A stretch of 10,037 nucleotides of DNA from Pseudobdellovibrio sp. (GTDB taxonomy: Bacteria > Bdellovibrionota > Bdellovibrionia > Bdellovibrionales > Bdellovibrionaceae): NCBI GenBank assembly GCA_025449725.1, contig JANWIU010000134.1, positions 1 to 10,037 on the forward strand. The letters run 5' to 3'. The notes under the pieces were generated by a model. The model made no database searches and had not been told where the DNA came from. It worked only from the letters and a program-made list of their open reading frames with translations. Below are positions 4,944 through 10,037 of the stretch, in pieces. Position 1 is the first letter of the stretch. Each line of letters starts with the position of its first letter. A program made the translations under genes and the position numbers.

Positions 4944-5273
4944 ATGAAATCAATTTTAATTACTTTACTTGTTGTCGCTTCCCAAATCGTACAGGCCGAA
5001 GAAAATATCGGTCTAAAATTTACGGCAATTCAGACTATGGTGGTTAATGCCATCGTTAATGAAGAGCGCAAGCTCGGCATCAAGTTAACTGCCAAAGATG
5101 TAACGGATTTAGAACTAAGCTTCGTTCGGGTTAATGAAATCGAAGTTTCGGGCGTGGCGCCGGGCTTTGAAGAAGAAGACGGAATTCCTAACTACTGCAA
5201 CGTAACCTTGGCACGCGCCAATGACTTCGGTAGCTACGCAGTAAAAGACGTTCATTGCTCTCCTTGGGACTGA
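4944..5273 (+). CDS. Second small exported protein of unknown function (109 aa)
   Basis: Family not recognised. From the ATG at 4944 the protein opens with a compact signal peptide, MKSILITLLVVASQIVQA, with likely cleavage before E-E-N. The mature chain of about 91 residues is acidic, with a predicted helical part (about 20-60), an acidic E-E-E-D turn (about 76-79), and two cysteines, C85 (N-Y-C-N-V-T-L-A) and C105 near the C-terminus (V-H-C-S-P-W-D). The C-x-V-x-L-A motif and the near-terminal second cysteine echo the preceding gene. The two may therefore be distant relatives or fold alike, though overall similarity is weak by eye. Spacing of 17 nt and a good ribosome site indicate co-transcription. 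Location should be periplasmic or extracellular; no function can be assigned. Confidence 0.72.
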   Translation: MKSILITLLVVASQIVQAEENIGLKFTAIQTMVVNAIVNEERKLGIKLTAKDVTDLELSFVRVNEIEVSGVAPGFEEEDGIPNYCNVTLARANDFGSYAVKDVHCSPWD

Positions 5274-5314
5274 TTTTGTTTGATGGGCCGGCAGAATAAA
5301 TGCTTAAATAAGGC

Positions 5315-5620
5315 ATGGAAATAATTCGCTGGCTCGCCCTAACTGTTTTTGTTCTATTTTTAGTATTCTCTTCATATGCAACTTGGAAAGAAAATTTCTT
5401 TCATTTTTTTAAAAAGATGTGGGCTCATTTGTGGGGGAAGCAGGTTACTGCTGACCTCTACATTGGGATTTTTCTTTTCTATTTTATTGTATATCTAAAT
5501 GAAGGTTCTGTATTGGTGACGCTTGCGTGGCTTTTGCCAACTTGTATTTTCGGTAACCTGGTAACGCTAGTCTATTTTGTTGTTAATTTTCAATCATTAA
5601 TTTCACACTTCGGCGGCTAG
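5315..5620 (+). CDS. Small three-helix membrane protein
   Basis: This 101-residue protein has three predicted transmembrane segments at about 4-22, 44-62 and 66-93, and a short basic loop between the first two (K-E-N-F-F-H-F-F-K-K). The pattern around helix 2 and 3 is W-x-H-L-W, A-D-L-Y-I-G-I-F-L-F-Y, then W-L-L-P-x-x-I-F-G-N-L-V-T-L-V-Y. It resembles the D-x-Y-x-G plus G-N layout of small uncharacterised membrane families such as DUF1475, but I cannot confirm membership. The only start is the ATG at 5315, with AAGG just 1 nt before it, so initiation should be poor. It lies 41 nt after the exported-protein gene with no terminator between, so it may be the operon's last gene. Its TAG stop lies in a palindrome. 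Confidence 0.65.
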   Translation: MEIIRWLALTVFVLFLVFSSYATWKENFFHFFKKMWAHLWGKQVTADLYIGIFLFYFIVYLNEGSVLVTLAWLLPTCIFGNLVTLVYFVVNFQSLISHFGG

Positions 5621-5650
5621 CTAGCCGAAATCTTCGACGCGAATGAAGTG
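5606..5650. terminator. Nested hairpins over the stop of the membrane-protein gene
   Basis: CACTTC (5606-5611) pairs with GAAGTG (5645-5650) and encloses a perfect 14-bp palindrome CGGCTAGCTAGCCG at 5614-5627, which contains the TAG stop, and a small hairpin TTCG-ACG-CGAA (5633-5642). No T-run follows, so intrinsic termination is unproven; the fold may stop or stabilise the 3' end. Confidence 0.45.
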
Positions 5651-5658
5651 TTATGAAT

Positions 5659-5728
5659 TGACGCGGAAATTCCCTCAGTATCTCAGTACATTAATTGTAC
5701 CGACTTCATGAGGGAAAAATTTGCGTCA
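5659..5728. terminator. Long imperfect hairpin between convergent genes
   Basis: TGACGC (5659-5664) pairs with GCGTCA (5723-5728), an AAA/TTT step may follow, and TTCCCTCA (5670-5677) pairs with TGAGGGAA (5709-5716). The apical part holds GTACA-TTAAT-TGTAC (5686-5700). The outer strand runs into the TGA stop of the methyltransferase gene on -. The size and symmetry suit a convergent 3'-end structure or a dispersed palindromic repeat. U-tracts are short on both strands. Confidence 0.5.
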
Positions 5729-6709
5729 TGATTCCTCGATCTTGAGAGGAGAGTTTAGTCTTACTTCGTTCGATTTCTTTTCGGCATCGTTCGGCTGAAG
5801 TACCAGTTCGCCGCGAGGCAAAGTCTGCGGTTCGATCGATTTATGCATCCAGGTTAAGAATTCACGTTCCGGGCCTCTACAGAATAACTGTCTGGTTTTA
5901 CCCTTTTCAGCCAATGAGTCGCCGACCAGGCGGCCGTATTGTGAAATGCCGGCAGGCGGGGGAGTTCTTCGCGCTAATAAGTAACTTGTGGTTACCGTCT
6001 TATTTTTCATCGGAAGCAACTGTTCCAGTTGAGAAAACCAAGTGGGTGCTGCTACATGAATGCGGTCATGGCACCAGTCATGTTTTGATAAAGTTAACAA
6101 TGGGCAGTCCTGTTGATGAGTGCATGGTGCCCACATAAAATAGCCGTTCTTAATGAGTTTAGAGCGAAGCTCCAGAAGTTTTCTTCCGTCTTCTGACGTA
6201 GAGGGCTCGACGATCATGATGGCTTCATATTGGTCCCAGCCCACTGGCAGGTCGTCAATTTCAGTTAAGCTGTAAGAAAACACCAAGCAAGAAGATTTTC
6301 CACCTGCAGAATCTAACCGAAAATTTTTTGTTTTTTGAGGGCTAATCAAAGAGCCATGCAAATCAGAAAACGAATCCACCGCCTGCGGCGAGATATCAAA
6401 AAGAATTTGTTTTTGAATTTGTGGTTTCACGGATTCATTTGCTGCCAGCGCCAGGCTTGCGGTGCCCGGGCCACAGCCCCAGTCTACAAAAGTGTTTAGG
6501 CCCTTAAAAAAGCCCACCTTTTGCCCGTGGCGTATGACGTTTGCGACGCGCAAAAAATTCAACGGCAAATAGTAATGACGATAAGCCACCTGACAGTATC
6601 TATCATTCCAGGGGGTTTCGCCTTCTGGATTTTGAATATAAAAATCAGAAAGCTTTAAAACGGATTCTGCAATGTAATTTAGTTTTTCAGAAGGTGTCTC
6701 AGGAAACAT
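5726..6709 (-). CDS. Rsm22/METTL17-like SAM-dependent methyltransferase-fold protein
   Basis: This 327-residue protein matches the Rsm22 family, known from mitochondrial small-subunit ribosome assembly and present in many bacteria with unclear function. A helical N-terminus with Y-R-H-Y-Y-L-P-L-N precedes the SAM-binding loop D-W-G-C-G-P-G-T (76-83), then L-F-D-I-S (103-107) and a late strand M-I-V-E-P (165-169). The family hallmark follows: A-P-C-T-H-x-x-D-C-P-L (194-204) and D-W-C-H-D-R-I-H (211-218). With C277 (Q-L-F-C-R-G), this gives C196, C202, C213 and C277, the arrangement that in METTL17 binds a 4Fe-4S cluster. After the conserved region an acidic and basic tail of about 35 residues looks disordered. 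The start overlaps the glycosyltransferase stop by 11 nt, so translation is coupled. A rRNA or ribosome-assembly role is inference. Confidence 0.88.
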   Translation of the reverse strand: MFPETPSEKLNYIAESVLKLSDFYIQNPEGETPWNDRYCQVAYRHYYLPLNFLRVANVIRHGQKVGFFKGLNTFVDWGCGPGTASLALAANESVKPQIQKQILFDISPQAVDSFSDLHGSLISPQKTKNFRLDSAGGKSSCLVFSYSLTEIDDLPVGWDQYEAIMIVEPSTSEDGRKLLELRSKLIKNGYFMWAPCTHQQDCPLLTLSKHDWCHDRIHVAAPTWFSQLEQLLPMKNKTVTTSYLLARRTPPPAGISQYGRLVGDSLAEKGKTRQLFCRGPEREFLTWMHKSIEPQTLPRGELVLQPNDAEKKSNEVRLNSPLKIEES

Positions 6710-7610
6710 TGATCATCCAGATTTCAACGTCGGTCCCGCGCGGAGCCCAGCGTTTCGGGTGGTGTACCAACACGGGAGAAAAAATCGCTTTCACCTTCGC
6801 ACCCACAGAGGCCGCAATGTGCGCCACACCTGTAGACGGGACAACCACATAGTCAGCATAAGCGACTAGTTGAACCAGCTCTTGCAAATTTAACTTCGAC
6901 TGCAGCCACAGCACCTGAGTATTGTCAGAGAATTTTTTCTTAATTTCGTTCAGATAAGGCTCATCGCTGTCGGTTCCTGTAATAACGACTTTTTTATTCT
7001 GATCCAGCAGCTTCTCAATGTAGTCAATGTAATGGCTTTGCGGCCAGTTCAAGGCAGATCCCGACATTCCAGGATGCACCACTACATAATCGTTTTCAGA
7101 CAAATGATATCTAAAAAGTAAATCTTTTTGCTTAGGTTTTTCAATCCGAAACTGAATGAACTCTTTTGTTTGCTTTAAGCCAAAAGTTTTGAAGACAATT
7201 TCTAAATTGTAATCAAACTCGTGCCTTTCTGCCAAAGAGCGGCGTTGTCTGACGCCTTCATTCAAAAACAGAAAGCTGTGCCATTGGCTTTTCACGCCGG
7301 CACGGTGTTTTACGCCCGCTTTAAAAAGTTCAAAGTTAACCCACCAAGGGCACTGAAAACTTATAGCGTAATCAAATTGTTCTGATTTTAAAAAATCTCG
7401 AAGGCGGGCGGCTGAGGCTTTCGGGTCGGATTTATCTAATTCTAAAAACCTTCTTGAGCGGTCACCTAAGTTTACAACAGCGCCTAATCCTTTTTGCACA
7501 GCCCAGCTTACCTCATACTGATCCGGGTCTAACACCTGATCCACCGGTAAGGTGCAGATCAGGTCACCGATTTTATCCAGTCTGATAAGAAGAACTTTTG
7601 GTTTAGTCAC
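6699..7610 (-). CDS. Glycosyltransferase family 9 (heptosyltransferase-like)
   Basis: This 303-residue enzyme of the ADP-heptose:LPS heptosyltransferase family is expected to add a sugar to the LPS core on the cytoplasmic face of the inner membrane. The N-terminal K-V-L-L-I-R-L-D-K-I-G-D-L-I-C-T-L-P (5-22) contains the G-D motif whose aspartate (D16) aligns with the catalytic one in WaaC. The C-terminal nucleotide-sugar domain has V-V-V-H-P-G-M-S (176-183), V-V-I-T-G-T-D-S-D-E and V-V-V-P-S-T-G-V-A-H-I-A-A-S-V-G (255-270), ending with S-P-V and W-A-P-R-G. It is slightly shorter than WaaC/WaaF. The start is GTG at 7610, 3 nt after the gcvP stop, with no good ribosome site, so translation probably relies on coupling to gcvP. 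Exact acceptor unknown. Confidence 0.9.
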   Translation of the reverse strand: MTKPKVLLIRLDKIGDLICTLPVDQVLDPDQYEVSWAVQKGLGAVVNLGDRSRRFLELDKSDPKASAARLRDFLKSEQFDYAISFQCPWWVNFELFKAGVKHRAGVKSQWHSFLFLNEGVRQRRSLAERHEFDYNLEIVFKTFGLKQTKEFIQFRIEKPKQKDLLFRYHLSENDYVVVHPGMSGSALNWPQSHYIDYIEKLLDQNKKVVITGTDSDEPYLNEIKKKFSDNTQVLWLQSKLNLQELVQLVAYADYVVVPSTGVAHIAASVGAKVKAIFSPVLVHHPKRWAPRGTDVEIWMINVS

Positions 7611-7613
7611 CGG

Positions 7614-10037
7614 TTAAGCGTAATCTTCCATCGGAGGGCAAGAGCAAACCACGTTACGGTCACCGTAAGCGTTGTCTACGCGACCAACAGGCGGCCAGTA
7701 CTTATTATTGCGAAGCCACTTCAACGGAAACGCCGCTTTTTCTTTACTGAAAGAATGCTTCCATTCAGAAGCCAGCAGGGTCGACGTCGTGTAAGGAGCG
7801 TTTTTCACAAGTTCAGGAAGTTGTTCTGCTTCTTTTCTAATTTCGATCATGGCATCGCAAAAACGGTCAAGCTCGGATTTACTTTCGGATTCTGTCGGTT
7901 CAATCATGAGTGTGCCGGCAACAGGCCAAGACATGGTCGGTGCATGAAAGCCGTAATCGATTAAACGTTTCGCGATATCGGTTACGTCTACGTCAAAAGA
8001 TTTTTTTAGCGGACGTACGTCAACAATACATTCGTGCGCCACTAAGCCTTCTTTGCCTTTGTAAACGATCGGATAATACGGTGCCAAACGTTTTGCGATG
8101 TAGTTCGCATTTAAAATACTGGTGACTGTGGCTTCACGTAAGCCGTTATCGCCCATCATGGTAATGTAAGACCAACTGATAGGTAAAATGCTGGCGCTTC
8201 CCCACGGGGCAGAAGTTGTAGAGCTGACACCGGATTGCGGTCCCGCTTCAGGAATTAACGAATGTGTCGGTAAATATGGAGCCAAATGTTTTGCCACACC
8301 GATCGGGCCAACGCCGGGGCCGCCACCGCCATGAGGAATCGCAAAAGTTTTATGTAAGTTCATGTGCGATACGTCCGGGCCGAATTTGCCCGGCAAGGCT
8401 AACCCGACTAACGCATTTAGGTTAGCGCCGTCCATGTAAACCTGGCCGCCGTTTTTGTGAATGACTTCGCAGATATCGACGATCGCTTCCTCAAACACAC
8501 CATGAGTAGAAGGATAAGTTACCATTAACGCAGCCAATTTTTCTTTGTGTAATTCCGCTTTGGCTTTTAAGTCCGCAATATCGACGTTTCCGTTTTCATC
8601 ACAGTTTACAACCACAACCTGAAAACCCACCATGACTGCTGACGCCGGATTCGTACCGTGTGCAGAAGATGGAATCAGGCAAATGTTTCGGTGCGCTTGG
8701 TTGTTCTTTAAAAAGTATTCACGAATCACAAGCAGGCCTGCGTATTCACCTTGCGCGCCAGAATTGGGTTGCAAAGAAACCGCATGAAAGCCGGTGATGG
8801 CACAAAGCTTGTCTTGCAAATCTTTAATTAAGACTTGGTAACCTTTTGTTTGATCTACCGGAGCAAACGGATGGATTTTATTTATCTCAGGCCATGAAAC
8901 CGGAATCAGTTCCGTAGCAGCATTTAACTTCATTGTACAAGAGCCGAGTGGAATCATCGAATGCGTCAGGGTTACATCTTTATTTTGTAAGCTGTAAATA
9001 TACCGCATCAGTTCGGTTTCAGAATGGTAAGTATTAAATGTCGGATGCGTCAGGTAAGACGATTTTCTGACTAATGAAGAATCAATTCCGCTTTGAACCT
9101 GCTTTTCTAATTCATTCAAATCTAAACCGGAAGCCTGACCTTTGTTAAAAGCTGATAATATCTTTTCAACTGTTGCAAGCGTACTGGTTTCATTCAAAGA
9201 AAAACCAACGCCGTCTAATGTGTAACGGAAATTAATTTGTTTTTCTTCCGCCAATTTTTTTATCGCAAATGTTTCGCCGGTTTTAACTTTCAAAGTGTCA
9301 AACACACTTGTTGTTTCAACCTGGTGGCCGAGTTTTTTCAAACCGAGAGCAGTCAGTTGTGTTAAGCGGTGAACTTTCAAGGCGATTTTTTTAAGACCTT
9401 CAGGGCCGTGGTAAACGGCATACATTGCGGCCATGTTTGCTAACAGAACCTGAGCCGTACAAATGTTAGAAGTCGCTTTGTCGCGGCGGATGTGCTGTTC
9501 GCGGGTTTGCAAAGCTAAACGTAAAGCGCGGTTACCGTGACTGTCGACTGAAACGCCGACTAAGCGGCCAGGTAAAGAACGTTTGTGTGCATCTTTCGTT
9601 GCTAAAAAGGCAGCATGAGGGCCGCCGTAACCGAGAGGCACACCAAATCGTTGCGAATTGCCGACAACGATATCTGCGCCCCATTCTCCGGGAGGCGTCA
9701 GGAGGGTCAGTGCCAGCAAATCAACCGACGCAATAACTAAAGCTCCGTGATCATGAAGTTTAACTGTTACAGATTTGTAATCCTCAACCGCTCCGCTTGA
9801 ACATGGGTATTGAAAGATGGCTGCGAAGATTTCTTTTTTATAATCGTAATTGGCTGGATCAGTTATGATCATTTCAATGCCCAGTGGCTCGCATCTGGTT
9901 TTCAAAACTTCCAATACATGAGGGTGGCAGTCAGGGTGAACGACAAAAGCATTTACGCCCTTCTTTTTGCTGATAGCGAGAGCCATGGCCATAGCTTCAG
10001 CCGCAGCGGTTCCTTCATCTAACAGCGACGCATTTGA
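7614..10037 (-). CDS. gcvP: Glycine cleavage system P protein (glycine decarboxylase), N-terminus beyond window
   Basis: This PLP enzyme decarboxylates glycine and loads the aminomethyl group onto lipoyl-H protein. The frame is open to the right edge, giving 807 residues. The first visible residues S-N-A-S-L-L-D-E-G-T-A-A-A-E-A-M are the conserved N-terminal-half motif, so the internal Met codon at 9990-9992 is not the start. Against a usual length near 950-960, roughly 140-150 residues are missing. Both halves are present in one chain, as in E. coli and mitochondria: the P1-like half with G-Y-G-G-P-H-A-A-F, and the catalytic P2-like half with T-H-S-M-I-P-L-G-S-C-T-M-K, S-A-H-G-T-N-P-A-S-A and N-L-H-K-T-F-A-I-P-H-G-G-G-G-P-G. 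The PLP lysine codon is at 8349-8351. It is followed without gap by GT9 and Rsm22-like genes rather than by gcvT/gcvH. Confidence 0.98.
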   Translation of the reverse strand, partial: SNASLLDEGTAAAEAMAMALAISKKKGVNAFVVHPDCHPHVLEVLKTRCEPLGIEMIITDPANYDYKKEIFAAIFQYPCSSGAVEDYKSVTVKLHDHGALVIASVDLLALTLLTPPGEWGADIVVGNSQRFGVPLGYGGPHAAFLATKDAHKRSLPGRLVGVSVDSHGNRALRLALQTREQHIRRDKATSNICTAQVLLANMAAMYAVYHGPEGLKKIALKVHRLTQLTALGLKKLGHQVETTSVFDTLKVKTGETFAIKKLAEEKQINFRYTLDGVGFSLNETSTLATVEKILSAFNKGQASGLDLNELEKQVQSGIDSSLVRKSSYLTHPTFNTYHSETELMRYIYSLQNKDVTLTHSMIPLGSCTMKLNAATELIPVSWPEINKIHPFAPVDQTKGYQVLIKDLQDKLCAITGFHAVSLQPNSGAQGEYAGLLVIREYFLKNNQAHRNICLIPSSAHGTNPASAVMVGFQVVVVNCDENGNVDIADLKAKAELHKEKLAALMVTYPSTHGVFEEAIVDICEVIHKNGGQVYMDGANLNALVGLALPGKFGPDVSHMNLHKTFAIPHGGGGPGVGPIGVAKHLAPYLPTHSLIPEAGPQSGVSSTTSAPWGSASILPISWSYITMMGDNGLREATVTSILNANYIAKRLAPYYPIVYKGKEGLVAHECIVDVRPLKKSFDVDVTDIAKRLIDYGFHAPTMSWPVAGTLMIEPTESESKSELDRFCDAMIEIRKEAEQLPELVKNAPYTTSTLLASEWKHSFSKEKAAFPLKWLRNNKYWPPVGRVDNAYGDRNVVCSCPPMEDYA

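Noticed and set aside
9990..9992. Internal ATG as the start of gcvP
   Set aside because: The frame stays open to the edge and the 15 codons upstream encode the conserved N-A-S-L-L-D-E-G-T-A-A-A-E-A motif, so the gene simply continues beyond the window.

Overview
The window looks like chromosome of a Gram-negative bacterium with moderate GC content. A family 9 (heptosyltransferase-like) glycosyltransferase implies lipopolysaccharide. The gene set would suit a Bdellovibrionota (Bdellovibrio-like) genome: a single-chain glycine cleavage P protein, an Rsm22-type methyltransferase, and small exported proteins I do not recognise. The taxon is an inference from style and content, because no diagnostic marker is present.

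Layout, left to right. Positions 1-389 hold the 3' end of an S41 (C-terminal-processing-type) peptidase on +. It converges with a DUF1905/YdeI-like gene on - (398-892), and the two share a bidirectional terminator that overlaps both stop codons. A divergent promoter region (893-1010) separates the latter from a GNAT acetyltransferase on + (1011-1526). The stretch 1527-1924 has no protein gene. It holds a perfect 11-bp-arm palindrome, a GC-rich 160-nt multi-hairpin element, a strong bidirectional terminator and a tRNA-Leu(CAG) gene on -. The 3' end of that tRNA is duplicated as a 22-bp perfect direct repeat 217 bp away, at the edge of the structured element.

On - follow gcvH (1925-2314) and gcvT (2341-3447), then a LysR-type regulator immediately upstream of gcvT (3468-4334 by the preferred start). 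A divergent regulatory region with symmetric and tandem AATATAC sites follows. From it + strand genes run right: two small exported proteins of unknown role (4456-4926 and 4944-5273) and a three-helix membrane protein (5315-5620). They end against two large back-to-back hairpins at 5606-5728.

On - at the right lie an Rsm22/METTL17-like methyltransferase (5726-6709), a GT9 glycosyltransferase (6699-7610) and most of gcvP (7614 to beyond the right edge). These three are tightly packed in the order gcvP, GT9, Rsm22.

The window therefore carries three of the four glycine cleavage components: P (decarboxylase), T (aminomethyltransferase) and H (lipoyl carrier). L is usually shared with other complexes and is not here. 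gcvP is separated from gcvT-gcvH by about 4 kb of unrelated genes, and the LysR gene sits where a GcvA-like regulator could control gcvTH. The most unusual stretch is the tRNA-Leu neighbourhood at 1535-1879. I see no defence system, CRISPR array, transposase or integrase.
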